Assembly (NCBI GenBank): GCA_964465395.1
Contig: CAYXIN010000001.1
Coordinates: 5,884 to 69,883 of the forward strand
Source of the DNA: JAZOXB01 sp964465395
GTDB taxonomy: Bacteria; Bacillota; Clostridia; Oscillospirales; Oscillospiraceae
Length of the DNA stretch: 64,000 nucleotides
Direction of reading: 5' to 3'
The notes under the pieces: generated by a model
The model's database searches: none
What the model saw: only the letters and a program-made list of their open reading frames with translations
Told to the model about the DNA's origin: nothing
Made by a program: the position numbers and the translations under genes
Part shown: one piece after another, positions 41,471 to 50,393 of the stretch
How the letters are laid out: each line of letters opens with the position of its first letter
Position numbering within the stretch: position 1 is the stretch's first letter

Positions 41471-42870
41471 GCACGGCGGCGATGAGCGCGCAATTCGGCA
41501 CGGAGAAAATCAGCCGCCTGCTGCTGCGCCTGGCCCCGCCGGTTATGCTGGCGCAGTTGATTCAGGCGCTCTACAACATCATCGACAGCTTTTTTGTGGG
41601 TCGCTACGCCGCCTCGGGGCAGACCGCGCTGTCCATCATCTATCCGGTGCAGCTTCTGATGATTGCGCTGGCGGTCGGCAGCGGCGTCGGCATCAACACA
41701 CTGATGGCCGCGCGGCTGGGCGCGGGCGCGCGAAAGGCGGCGCAGGACTGCGCCGGTGTGGGGACGCTGCTGGGGCTTGGGCTGTGGCTGCTGTTCGCGG
41801 GCGTCTGCTGGGCCATTATGCCGGCCTATGCGCGTATGTCCACCGGCTCGGAGGCGGTCATCCGGGACATCATCGTCTACGGCAGGATTGTCTACGTGGG
41901 CAGCGTCGGACTGTTTCTGGAGAGCATCTGGAGCAAGGTGCTCCAGGCGGAGGGCGACATGAAAACGCCGATGCTGGCGCAGATTTTCGGCGCGCTGACC
42001 AACATTGTGCTCGACCCCCTGCTGATCTTCGGCCTGCTGGGGCTGCCGGAGCTGGGCATCGGCGGTGCAGCCATTGCGACGGTTGCCGGGCAATGCGTGG
42101 CCGCGCTGGTTGTGCTGCGGAAGGGCTGGCGCAGATCGCCCGCGCTGCGGGCCTATCCGCGGGAGCTGGCGGGGATTTTTCGCATGGGCGTGCCGAATAT
42201 TCTGATGCAATCCGCCTACACCTTTTATATTCTGGGGTTGAATCTGATTCTGGCGACCTTCTGCGACGAGGCGGTCACGGCGCTGGGGCTCTACTACAAG
42301 TGGCAGACCTTCTTTTTCATCCCGCTGAGCGCCATGCAGACCTGCATCGTGCCGCTGGTCAGCTACAATTATGCAGCGCGGCGCCTCGACCGCTGCCAGC
42401 GGACGCTGGCAACGGCAATTGGCTTCGGGCTGGCGCTGATGGCGGTCGGGACGCTCTGCTTTGTGCTGTTTCCGGGGCCGATGCTGCGGGTATTTACCAC
42501 GGATGCAAGGGTTGTGGAGATTGGCTGCGTCGCTTTCCGCCCGATTGGGCTGAGCTTTCTGCCGATGGTCACGTCGCTGACCTTCCCGGTGTTTTTTCAG
42601 GCAGCGGGCGCCGGTCTGAAAAGCTCACTGCTGACCGCGCTAAGGACGGTGGTGCTGTTTGTGCCGCTGGGCTATCTGTTCTCGCGCCTCGGTCTGCCAT
42701 ATTTCTGGCTGACCTTCCCCGTGACGGAGCTGGTGACAAGCCTGGCGGGGCTGCTGCTTTACCGCCGCTTTCTCAGGCAGAGCCGGAGTCGGCTCGCATT
42801 TCATAAGCTAACAGGGGCGCATGGAACAGCCATGCGCCCCTGCTGCTGCAAAAAGCCCGCCGCCGGATGA
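41467..42870 (+). CDS. MATE-family multidrug/sodium antiporter (MarR-linked)
   Basis: 467 residues, 12 hydrophobic helices in two bundles of six. Typical N-terminal segment LLLRLAPPVMLAQLIQALYNIIDSFFVGRY, and the second-half repeat LAGIFRMGVPNILMQSAYTF. Exports cationic compounds using H+ or Na+. The last about 25 residues (from KLTGAHGTAMRP) are encoded across two hairpins, one being the terminator of the convergent gene, so this C-terminal tail is probably a non-conserved extension. Confidence 0.95.
   Translation: MSTAAMSAQFGTEKISRLLLRLAPPVMLAQLIQALYNIIDSFFVGRYAASGQTALSIIYPVQLLMIALAVGSGVGINTLMAARLGAGARKAAQDCAGVGTLLGLGLWLLFAGVCWAIMPAYARMSTGSEAVIRDIIVYGRIVYVGSVGLFLESIWSKVLQAEGDMKTPMLAQIFGALTNIVLDPLLIFGLLGLPELGIGGAAIATVAGQCVAALVVLRKGWRRSPALRAYPRELAGIFRMGVPNILMQSAYTFYILGLNLILATFCDEAVTALGLYYKWQTFFFIPLSAMQTCIVPLVSYNYAARRLDRCQRTLATAIGFGLALMAVGTLCFVLFPGPMLRVFTTDARVVEIGCVAFRPIGLSFLPMVTSLTFPVFFQAAGAGLKSSLLTALRTVVLFVPLGYLFSRLGLPYFWLTFPVTELVTSLAGLLLYRRFLRQSRSRLAFHKLTGAHGTAMRPCCCKKPAAG
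42812..42842 (+). other. hairpin inside the MATE gene 3' end
   Basis: A perfect 13-bp stem CAGGGGCGCATGG/CCATGCGCCCCTG with a 5-nt loop lies within codons of the MATE C-terminus. No T-run follows on the plus strand (TGCTGCTGC), so termination there is uncertain. Confidence 0.6.
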
Positions 42871-42882
42871 CCGGCAGCGGGC
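42850..42882 (-). terminator. terminator of the threonine-aldolase-like gene
   Basis: A 12-bp stem with one mismatch, GCCCGCCGCCGG/CCGGCAGCGGGC (42855-42866, 42871-42882), followed by a T5 run on the minus strand. It contains the MATE stop codon in its loop. Confidence 0.7.
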
Positions 42883-42892
42883 AGGAATGGGC

Positions 42893-43933
42893 TTATTGCG
42901 TCAGCTTGCGCACCTCGTCAATCAGGGAGAGAACCTCCTCGCGGGTCGTAGACCAGCTCGTGGAGAAGCGAACCACGTCGTGGTTATGGCCGAAATTCTC
43001 CCAGACATTGAAGTTGACCGTCTCGCGCAGCTTGGCCGTCGCAGACTTATGCATGATGACAAACTGGAGGTTGGTGCTCGTGTCAACATAGAACCAGCAG
43101 CCCAGCTCCAGCAGGCCGCGCTTGAGCTCCATCGCCAGATCGACCGCATGGCGACCCAGCTCAAAATAGAGGTTATCGGTAAAGAGCGCGTCGAACTGCA
43201 CGCTGAGGATGCGGCCCTTGGCCAGCATCGCGCCATGGTGCTTGACGATGGTGGGGAACTGCTTGGGCATGTTGCCCTTGGTGAAAACCACAGCCTCGCC
43301 GCACAGCGCGCCCATCTTGGTGCCGCCAATGTAGAAGGCGTCGCAGTATTCCGCGATCATGGGCAGGGTCACGTCGGTCTTGGGGCTCATGAGGCCATAG
43401 CCCAGGCGCGCGCCATCGAGATAGAGCGGGATGCCAAATTCATGGCAGACATCGGAGACGGCCTTCAGCTCAGCGGCGGTGTAGAGCGTGCCGAACTCAG
43501 TCGGGTGCGTGATGTAGACCATGCCAGGGTGAACCATGTGCGAAAGGTTGTCGTCACTGAAGCAGTTTTGCAGATAGACGCGCAGCTCCGCGCCGGAAAG
43601 CTTGCCCTCGTGGTGCGGCAGCGTGAGCACCTTATGGCCGGTGTATTCAATGGCACCGGCCTCGTGGCCCGCGATATGCGCCGTGTCTGCGGAAACCACG
43701 CCCTCAAAGGAGCGCAGCAGCGTAGAGATGACGATGGCGTTGGTCTGCGTGCCGCCCGTGAGGAAATAGACATCCGCATTGGGACACTGACAGGCCGCGC
43801 GAATCTTGTCGCCTGCGCGCTTCCAGTAATAATCCGTACCGTAACCGGGCAAATGCTCCAGATTGCTGCGTTCCAGCGCCTCCATAACCTTGGGGTGGGC
43901 GCCTGCTACATAATCGCACTCAAAAGATAACAT
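42893..43933 (-). CDS. low-specificity threonine aldolase-like PLP enzyme
   Basis: 346 residues, fold-type I PLP enzyme of the threonine aldolase / beta-eliminating lyase group. Visible features: N-terminal FECDYVAGAHPKVMEAL, the PLP phosphate-binding FLTGGTQTNAIV, the Asp-Gly-Ala-Arg block LYLDGARLGYGL, and the Schiff-base Lys in YIGGTKMGALCGEAVV. Expected to cleave L-threonine or allo-threonine to glycine and acetaldehyde, though clostridial members may act on other beta-hydroxy or aromatic amino acids. Its start overlaps the stop of the upstream MATE gene by one base (TAATG). Confidence 0.88.
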   Translation of the reverse strand: MLSFECDYVAGAHPKVMEALERSNLEHLPGYGTDYYWKRAGDKIRAACQCPNADVYFLTGGTQTNAIVISTLLRSFEGVVSADTAHIAGHEAGAIEYTGHKVLTLPHHEGKLSGAELRVYLQNCFSDDNLSHMVHPGMVYITHPTEFGTLYTAAELKAVSDVCHEFGIPLYLDGARLGYGLMSPKTDVTLPMIAEYCDAFYIGGTKMGALCGEAVVFTKGNMPKQFPTIVKHHGAMLAKGRILSVQFDALFTDNLYFELGRHAVDLAMELKRGLLELGCWFYVDTSTNLQFVIMHKSATAKLRETVNFNVWENFGHNHDVVRFSTSWSTTREEVLSLIDEVRKLTQ

Positions 43934-45324
43934 TACGTTGTTTCCTCCTGTTTTCCCCGTCCGCTCCGCTCAAAGGCGTGCAGCCAGTCAGACTTGAAAT
44001 AGAAGATCAAATATAGGATGCTGCTGACCGTCCAGGTCAGCGGATAAGCAACGAAAATAACCCAGCTCTCATTGACGAGCGGAACCATCACCGAGATGAA
44101 AATAACACGCAGCACGCACCAGCAGCCCAGCATCACCAGCATGGGCACCATCGGCCGGCCGGCACCGCGCAAAATGGCGGCGATGCAATGCGAAAGCGCC
44201 AGGCAGCAGAAGAACAGCGACTCCACCTGCGCCTGCCGGATGCCGACCTTGACCGCGTCCGGGTTCTCCGGCATGAAGAGCTGCATGAGCGGCTCGGCAA
44301 AGACCACCAGAATGACGCCGATCACCTCGGCCATGATGATGGCGCAGAGCAGGCCGAAGCGCGTGCCCTTCTTCGTGCGCTCATACTGCTTTGCGCCGAG
44401 GTTCTGGCTGACGAAGGTCGTCAGCGCCATGGTGAAGCAGTTGATGGGCAGGAACGCGAAGCCCTCCAGCTTGGCATAGGTGCCGCAGCCGGCGACCGTC
44501 GCGGGGCCAAAGCCATTGATGTTGGTCTGCACGATGACATTGGCGAAGGAGATGATGGAGTTCTGGATGCCGGAGGGCAGACCATAGCGGATGATCTCCC
44601 ACATATGCGGCCAGCTCACGCGCATCTCGCGCCACTTGAGCTGATAATCCGAAGGGTAGTGGAACAGGCGGTAGAGGCACAGGAACATGCTCACAAACTG
44701 CGAGATGGTGGTGGCCAGCGCCGCCGACCAGACGCCCCAGTGGAAGACGCCGATAAAGAGACAGTCCAGAGCGACGTTCAGAAGGGAGGAGAAAATCAGG
44801 TAGTAAAGCGGGTGCTCACTGTCGCCAACGGCGCGCAGCACGCCCATGCAGAGGTTATACATGCAGATGGCCAGGCCGCCAAGGAAATACATCTGAAAAT
44901 ACTGCTTGGAGAAGGGCATCAGCTCGGCGGGCGTATTCATCCACTTCAGAAGCAGCGGCGTCATCGTCACGCCCAGCACCGTCATGAGAATGCCGGCGGC
45001 AAAGCCGAAGATCACCGTCGTGTGGATGGATTTGCGCAGCGAGTCGATATCCTGCGCGCCGTAGTAGCGGGCAATGACAACGCCCGCGCCCACGGCAATG
45101 CCGCTGAAGAAGCCCACCAGCATAAAGACCAGGCTGCCGGTGGAGGTTACAGCGGCATAGGCATTGTCACTCAGAAAGCGGCCGACGATGAAGGCGTCGG
45201 CGGTGTTATAAAGCTGCTGAAAAATCTGCCCCAGAAGAATGGGCATTGCAAAATAAAGCAGGCCCTTCCAGATCGAGCCCTCAAGGAGCCGTTCCTTTTG
45301 TCCTGCGGTGCCATGTTGTCTCAT
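43933..45324 (-). CDS. MATE-family efflux transporter (second)
   Basis: 463 residues with 12 helices. N-terminal GSIWKGLLYFAMPILLGQIF and QLYNTADAFIVGRFLSDNAY match the clostridial DinF/MepA-like MATE group; the second bundle starts EIIRYGLPSGIQNSIISFAN. It is distinct from the MarR-linked MATE gene 1 kb away (low identity by eye). Transcribed from a perfect -10/near-perfect -35 promoter and coupled to the threonine-aldolase-like gene, suggesting it exports an amino-acid-related metabolite or compound; this is inference. Confidence 0.95.
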   Translation of the reverse strand: MRQHGTAGQKERLLEGSIWKGLLYFAMPILLGQIFQQLYNTADAFIVGRFLSDNAYAAVTSTGSLVFMLVGFFSGIAVGAGVVIARYYGAQDIDSLRKSIHTTVIFGFAAGILMTVLGVTMTPLLLKWMNTPAELMPFSKQYFQMYFLGGLAICMYNLCMGVLRAVGDSEHPLYYLIFSSLLNVALDCLFIGVFHWGVWSAALATTISQFVSMFLCLYRLFHYPSDYQLKWREMRVSWPHMWEIIRYGLPSGIQNSIISFANVIVQTNINGFGPATVAGCGTYAKLEGFAFLPINCFTMALTTFVSQNLGAKQYERTKKGTRFGLLCAIIMAEVIGVILVVFAEPLMQLFMPENPDAVKVGIRQAQVESLFFCCLALSHCIAAILRGAGRPMVPMLVMLGCWCVLRVIFISVMVPLVNESWVIFVAYPLTWTVSSILYLIFYFKSDWLHAFERSGRGKQEETT

Positions 45325-45354
45325 AATTCCATCTCTTATCTCTTATTTTCGGTT

Positions 45355-45383
45355 ATTATAACATTTCCTGTGCGACAAGTCAA
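45355..45383 (-). promoter_or_regulatory. sigma-A promoter for the second MATE operon
   Basis: Minus strand TTGACT (45383-45378), 17-bp spacer, TATAAT (45360-45355). Confidence 0.8.
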
Positions 45384-45433
45384 TGACCCCCGGAAGTGTC
45401 CGGCTAAAAAAAAGCGCGGATTCTGGCGGCGCA

Positions 45434-45481
45434 GAAAAGCCCCCGCAGGGCCGGCGACAGGCTTGCGGCTCTGCGGGGGCT
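45434..45481 (-). terminator. terminator after gtrA-like gene
   Basis: The AGCCCCCGCAG/CTGCGGGGGCT stem (45438-45448, 45471-45481) with further partial pairing inside is followed by TTTTCTG on the minus strand. Confidence 0.7.
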
Positions 45482-45503
45482 GGCAGTTCGGGCAGGGAGG
45501 CGG

Positions 45504-45905
45504 TCAGCTCCGGCGGGTATTCTCCTGATTGCGGTAGACCACAAGCTTGCTGAACAGGAATTCCAGAACAAAATTGGCCACCATGGTCATGGCCAGGACG
45601 AGATATTCATTCACGCCCGACTGCTCCGCCAGATTGCCCAGCCAGGTGGACAGCGGCGTGAAAACCAGGTAGAAGCCGAGAATTTTGAGCATCGCGATGG
45701 GTACATTGGCGGCAGACTGGAAGGTAAAGCGGCGGTTAAAGGTGAAATTCCAGACGATGGAGAGCAACAGCGAGATCAGATAGGCCGGCCAGTAGGAGAA
45801 ATGCGCCAGCTCATTGAGCAGAGTGAAGCTGCCGATCTGGATCAGCCCCGCCGAGATGGAAAAGAGTGTGAATTTAATCGCCTGTAAGACAGCGGTTTTG
45901 TTCAT
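45504..45905 (-). CDS. GtrA-family membrane protein
   Basis: 133 residues with four helices, the full GtrA fold: AIKFTLFSISAGLIQIGSFT, the central NFTFNRRFTFQSA segment between helices 2 and 3, and a basic C-terminus (KLVVYRNQENTRRS). GtrA proteins are thought to move lipid-linked sugars across the membrane or to assist glycosyltransferases. It stands alone with its own promoter, so the partner glycosyltransferase is elsewhere. Confidence 0.93.
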   Translation of the reverse strand: MNKTAVLQAIKFTLFSISAGLIQIGSFTLLNELAHFSYWPAYLISLLLSIVWNFTFNRRFTFQSAANVPIAMLKILGFYLVFTPLSTWLGNLAEQSGVNEYLVLAMTMVANFVLEFLFSKLVVYRNQENTRRS

Positions 45906-45931
45906 GGCACAGCCTCCGTTTCTTTTTTCTC

Positions 45932-45960
45932 ATTATAGCAGAGGGGCTGCACCACGTCAA
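45932..45960 (-). promoter_or_regulatory. sigma-A promoter for gtrA-like gene
   Basis: Minus strand TTGACG (45960-45955), 17-bp spacer, TATAAT (45937-45932). Confidence 0.8.
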
Positions 45961-45975
45961 GGGCGCGCAGACAGC

Positions 45976-46011
45976 AAAAAAGAGGTCGCGTGTCACAGGG
46001 ACACGCGACCT
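45976..46011 (-). terminator. terminator of the ptb-ilvE operon
   Basis: A perfect 12-bp stem AGGTCGCGTGTC/GACACGCGACCT (45983-45994, 46000-46011), then T6 on the minus strand. Confidence 0.85.
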
Positions 46012-46025
46012 TCTTTCTACGGTTT

Positions 46026-47099
46026 TCAGGAGAGCTTCTCGATCCAGCCATAGGGATCGGGGCGGTCGCCGCGCTGGATTCCGACAAGGGTGTCATAAAT
46101 CTTCTGCGCAACGGGGCCGATCTTGCCTTCGCTCAGGATCATGCTTCTGTCATGGTAGTCAAGCTGGCCGACGGGGGAGATGACGGCGGCGGTGCCGGTG
46201 CCGAAGGCCTCGGTGAAGGTGCCGTTGTCATACGCCTCGAAGAGCTCCTCGACGCTGATGGGACGCACCTCTGTCTCAAGACCGAGGTCTGCGGCCATCT
46301 CCAGGATGCTCTTGCGGGTGATGCCGGGCAGGACGCTGCCGATGGTGGGGGCGGTGAGGATCTTGCCGTCGATGACGAACATCATGTTCATCGCGCCGAC
46401 CTCCTCGACATACTTGTTATGGCGGCCATCGAGCCAGAGCACCTGGTCATAGCCCTTCTTGCCGGCCTCGTAAGCGGCCTTCAGGGAGGCAGCGTAGTTG
46501 CCGCCGGTCTTGGCTTCACCGGTGCCGCCAAGGACGGCACGGACATAATGATCCTCGATGTGGATCTTCACGGGCGCCATGCCGTTCTTATAGTAAGAAC
46601 CGGCCGGGGAGCAGATGATGTAATACAGATAGCGGTGCGCGGCGTGGACACCCAGCTCCGAGCCGTCTGCGATCATCGTCGGGCGCAGGTAGAGAGAGGT
46701 ACCCTCGCGATGCGGCACCCAGTCCTGCTCCAGCTCGACGAGCATCTTCATGGCCTTGAGCTGGAAGTTCTCGTCCAGTTCCGGCATACACATACGCGCG
46801 GCGCTGCGGTTCATGCGGCGGGCATTCTCCAGCGGGCGGAAGAGCTGCAAGCCGCCGTCAGCGCGGCGATAGGCCTTCATGCCCTCAAAGATCTCCTGCG
46901 CATAGTGCAGGACGGGAGAGGCGGGGTCAATGGCCAGGGGGCCATAGGGCTGAATTCTGGCATCATGCCAGCCCTTGCCCTCGTCATACTCCACGATGAA
47001 CATATGATCCGTGAACAGCTTGCCAAAGCCCAGCGTGCTCTCATCCGCAGGCTTGGTCTTGGGCGTGGCAGTCCGGATGACGGAAATATCAAGATCCAA
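46026..47099 (-). CDS. ilvE: branched-chain amino acid aminotransferase
   Basis: Transaminates Leu, Ile and Val with 2-oxoglutarate. 357 residues of the class IV aminotransferase BCAT2-like type: FGKLFTDHMFIVEYDEGKGW, HYAQEIFEGMKAYRR, SLYLRPTMIADGSELGV, and the PLP-lysine region EAKTGGNYAASLKAAYEA. The start is a TTG with AGAGG 8 nt upstream; the next ATG would delete conserved residues. Last gene of the acyl-CoA/oxoacid operon, where it can feed 2-oxoacids to the ferredoxin oxidoreductase. Confidence 0.95.
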   Translation of the reverse strand: MDLDISVIRTATPKTKPADESTLGFGKLFTDHMFIVEYDEGKGWHDARIQPYGPLAIDPASPVLHYAQEIFEGMKAYRRADGGLQLFRPLENARRMNRSAARMCMPELDENFQLKAMKMLVELEQDWVPHREGTSLYLRPTMIADGSELGVHAAHRYLYYIICSPAGSYYKNGMAPVKIHIEDHYVRAVLGGTGEAKTGGNYAASLKAAYEAGKKGYDQVLWLDGRHNKYVEEVGAMNMMFVIDGKILTAPTIGSVLPGITRKSILEMAADLGLETEVRPISVEELFEAYDNGTFTEAFGTGTAAVISPVGQLDYHDRSMILSEGKIGPVAQKIYDTLVGIQRGDRPDPYGWIEKLS

Positions 47100-47123
47100 A
47101 GCAAATACCTCTTTTCTTAACGT

Positions 47124-47663
47124 TTAATTCTGGACGCAGGCCGCGCCGCGGCGCAGGGCCTCGATATTCAGATCCACAAGCTTGGCCTTGGGGCCGGTGA
47201 ACATATGCACGAGCATCTCCTTGATGGTCTCGACGCCCAGGTTCTTCATGGCCTCGATGTAGGCGCCCAGCATGACCATGTTGGCAACCTTGGCATTGCC
47301 CAGCTCATTGGCGATGTCCAGGCAGGGCACATAGATGGCCTTGACGTCGGTGCGCTGCACCTTCTCGGTGATGATGGAGCTGTTGACAAAGACGGTGCCG
47401 TTGGCAACCACCGTGGGCTCGAATTTCACCAGCGAGGGCAGGTTCATGGCGATGAGCTCGGTCGGCTCGAGAATGATGGGGCAGATGATGGGCTCAGTGG
47501 AGATGACGACGGAGCAGTTGGCCGTGCCGCCGCGCATTTCGGGGCCGTAGGAGGGCAGCCAGGAGACATCCTTGCCTTCCTTCATGCCGGCCTCTGCCAG
47601 CGATTTGCCGATGGCCATAACACCCTGTCCGCCGAAGCCGGCGATCATAATTTCATTGGTCAT
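47124..47663 (-). CDS. 2-oxoacid:ferredoxin oxidoreductase gamma subunit
   Basis: 179 residues of the POR gamma-domain family. N-terminal Rossmann-like GFGGQGVMAIGKSLAEAG, then SYGPEMRGGTANCSVVIS. It completes the four-subunit enzyme with the delta ferredoxin, alpha and beta genes upstream; gamma contributes CoA-binding surface. It starts 2 bp after the beta stop, so the operon is continuous. The subunit order delta-alpha-beta-gamma is that of VOR/KOR type enzymes. Confidence 0.94.
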   Translation of the reverse strand: MTNEIMIAGFGGQGVMAIGKSLAEAGMKEGKDVSWLPSYGPEMRGGTANCSVVISTEPIICPIILEPTELIAMNLPSLVKFEPTVVANGTVFVNSSIITEKVQRTDVKAIYVPCLDIANELGNAKVANMVMLGAYIEAMKNLGVETIKEMLVHMFTGPKAKLVDLNIEALRRGAACVQN

Positions 47664-47665
47664 GT

Positions 47666-48412
<747 letters not shown>

Positions 48413-48418
48413 TCTTTC

Positions 48419-49480
48419 TTACCTCCCGATTGCAGCCTTCGCAGCGGAGGCCACCTCGACGGGGGTGGGAACCACGCCACCGGCCTTGCCCACGAAGGAC
48501 ACAGGGCGGCAGCCCTCCAGCGCGATCTTAACGTCGTCGATCATCTGACCCATGCTCAGCTCCACGTCCACGACAGCCTTGACGCTGTCCTGAGAGGCGG
48601 CGGCCTTCAGCGCCTTGCCGGGGAAGGGCCAGAGGGTGATGGGGCGCAGCATACCCGCCTTGATGCCATCCTTCTCCAGGAGCCTGATGGCTGCGCGGCA
48701 GACGCGGGAGGGCGTACCGTAAGCAACGAAGAGCACTTCGCAGCCCTCCGTGCCGATTTCCTCCCAGCGAACCTCGTTCTCCTCCATGGCCTTATACTTG
48801 GCGGCCAGGCGCTCGTTGTGCTCAGCGCAGACGTTCGGGTCGATGTACAGAGAGTTGATGACATTGGGCTTGCGCTGACCCTTGGTGCCGGTGGTGACCC
48901 AGGTCTTCTCGGGAAGCTCGCGCTTCTCGATCTCGCGCCACTCAATGGCCTCCATCATCTGGCCGATCATGCCGTCAGCCAGAATCATGACGGGGTTGCG
49001 GTACTGATCCGCAACGTCAAAGGCAAGCTGGACATAGTCGGCGGCCTCCTGAATGGTAGCCGGGGCATAGACCAGATGGCGATAGTCGCCGTTGCCGCCG
49101 CCGCGGGTTGCCTGATAATAGTCACCCTGGGCGGGCTGGATGGTGCCAAGGCCGGGGCCGCCGCGCATCATGTTAACGATGACTGCGGGCAGCTCTGCGC
49201 CGCACATGTAGGTGATGCCCTCCTGCTTCAGGGAGATTCCGGGAGAGGAGGAGGAGGTCATAACGCGCGCGCCGCAGCCGGCTGCGCCATAGACCATGTT
49301 GATTGCCGCAACCTCAGACTCCGCCTGAAGGAAGCAGCCGCCGATTTTCGGCAGATGCAGGGACAGATACTCGGGGATCTCGTTCTGCGGCGTGATGGGA
49401 TAGCCGAAGAAGTATTTACAGCCCGCGCGGATCGCGGCCTCGGCAACTGCCTCGTTGCCCTTCCAAAGTTCTTTTGCCAT
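48419..49480 (-). CDS. vorB: 2-oxoacid:ferredoxin oxidoreductase alpha subunit (VorB-like)
   Basis: 353 residues, POR alpha domain: MAKELWKGNEAVAEAAIRAG, FFGYPITPQNEIPEYLS, the MTSSSSPGISLKQEGITYM block near 85 and a C-terminal transketolase-like domain. Best matches the 3-methyl-2-oxobutanoate dehydrogenase VorB group by its Gly-Asn-Glu-Ala N-terminus. Lies 12 bp after the ferredoxin-like subunit. Anaerobic, oxygen-sensitive cytosolic complex. Confidence 0.94.
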   Translation of the reverse strand: MAKELWKGNEAVAEAAIRAGCKYFFGYPITPQNEIPEYLSLHLPKIGGCFLQAESEVAAINMVYGAAGCGARVMTSSSSPGISLKQEGITYMCGAELPAVIVNMMRGGPGLGTIQPAQGDYYQATRGGGNGDYRHLVYAPATIQEAADYVQLAFDVADQYRNPVMILADGMIGQMMEAIEWREIEKRELPEKTWVTTGTKGQRKPNVINSLYIDPNVCAEHNERLAAKYKAMEENEVRWEEIGTEGCEVLFVAYGTPSRVCRAAIRLLEKDGIKAGMLRPITLWPFPGKALKAAASQDSVKAVVDVELSMGQMIDDVKIALEGCRPVSFVGKAGGVVPTPVEVASAAKAAIGR

Positions 49481-49492
49481 GCTCAGACCTCC

Positions 49493-49708
49493 TTAGACCC
49501 GTTCAACAGTGATGATGGAATCAGGACACATCTTGGCACAGCTTGCGCAGCCCACGCACTTGTCCATATCCTCGGGGCGTACTGTGGCAGGGTGATATCC
49601 CTTGCGGTTGGTAGTCTCATCCATTACGATGATGTTCTTGGGGCAGACCAGCATGCAGAGCTCACAGCCCTTGCACCGGTCACGCTGGAATGTTACGATT
49701 CCGGCCAT
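49493..49708 (-). CDS. ferredoxin-like delta subunit with two 4Fe-4S clusters
   Basis: 71 residues. Two CxxCxxCxxxCP clusters: CKGCELCMLVCPKN and CVGCASCAKMCPDS. Delta subunits of this type carry electrons from the TPP/4Fe-4S site to free ferredoxin. The position directly before VorB alpha fits a four-subunit VOR. It begins 3 bp after the ATPase stop. Confidence 0.95.
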   Translation of the reverse strand: MAGIVTFQRDRCKGCELCMLVCPKNIIVMDETTNRKGYHPATVRPEDMDKCVGCASCAKMCPDSIITVERV

Positions 49709-49711
49709 GTT

Positions 49712-50392
49712 TTAGGGTTCCTCCTCACAAGTGATTTCCCAGGGCTTTTTCATATAGAGATCAATGGGGAACACCGGCTCCTGCAAGCGCTCGGCCGCCT
49801 GGGATGCAAAGCGCCGCTGGACCGCGTGGTGTACAATGGGGAGACCTGTGCGGGCGGAGAGCGCCGCAGCCAGAGCCGCGCCGCAGAAGGTTTCCTCCAG
49901 CGTGGTCTCGGCGCACAGGTGGGTGTTGTTGACGATGCCCGTGACCTTTTGCAGGCATTGCTCCTCAATGCCGCGCAGATAAGCCAGCGCCTTCTCGACC
50001 GTGTTGGTCTCGGGGCGATTGGCATTGAGCACATAGAGCAGCTCAAAATCCGTCCGGCTGAGCTGGGGAGCGAAGCGCGCAAGCACGCGCGCACCGATGG
50101 GATCGCCGCCGATATCCAGCACGCCGGTGAGCTGCGGATCCTGGAAAATGGACAGCACCGCAGGATTGATCGCGGGGATGTCCGCCACGCCGCCGCAGGA
50201 GGTGACGATCACCTGCACACCGGCGGCCTCCAGGCGGGCCGTCTTCTCATAGGAGCGGAAGTAGGGATTGACAATATCCAGATCGGCCAGCGCGACGCGG
50301 CGCCCCGGCCCGGCCAGATGCAGCGCAAGGTTGACGGCATACTCCGTCTTGCCCGTGCCATAATGACCGGTTACAATATGAATTCTTGCCAT
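49712..50392 (-). CDS. P-loop NTPase of unknown function in the ptb-buk-vor operon
   Basis: 226 residues. Walker A HYGTGKTE at the extreme N-terminus (after MARIHIVTG), Walker B/switch-like ALADLDIVNPYFRSYEK, TSCGGVADIPAINP, and DIGGDPIGARVLARF. It resembles MinD/CobQ-type ATPases in layout but not a named family I recognise. The ATG at 50392 follows the buk stop by 1 bp; longer in-frame starts lie inside buk. Its conserved-looking fold and tight position between buk and the oxidoreductase suggest a role tied to the pathway (for example maturation or regulation), which is inference. Confidence 0.88.
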   Translation of the reverse strand: MARIHIVTGHYGTGKTEYAVNLALHLAGPGRRVALADLDIVNPYFRSYEKTARLEAAGVQVIVTSCGGVADIPAINPAVLSIFQDPQLTGVLDIGGDPIGARVLARFAPQLSRTDFELLYVLNANRPETNTVEKALAYLRGIEEQCLQKVTGIVNNTHLCAETTLEETFCGAALAAALSARTGLPIVHHAVQRRFASQAAERLQEPVFPIDLYMKKPWEITCEEEP

Positions 50393-50393
50393 A

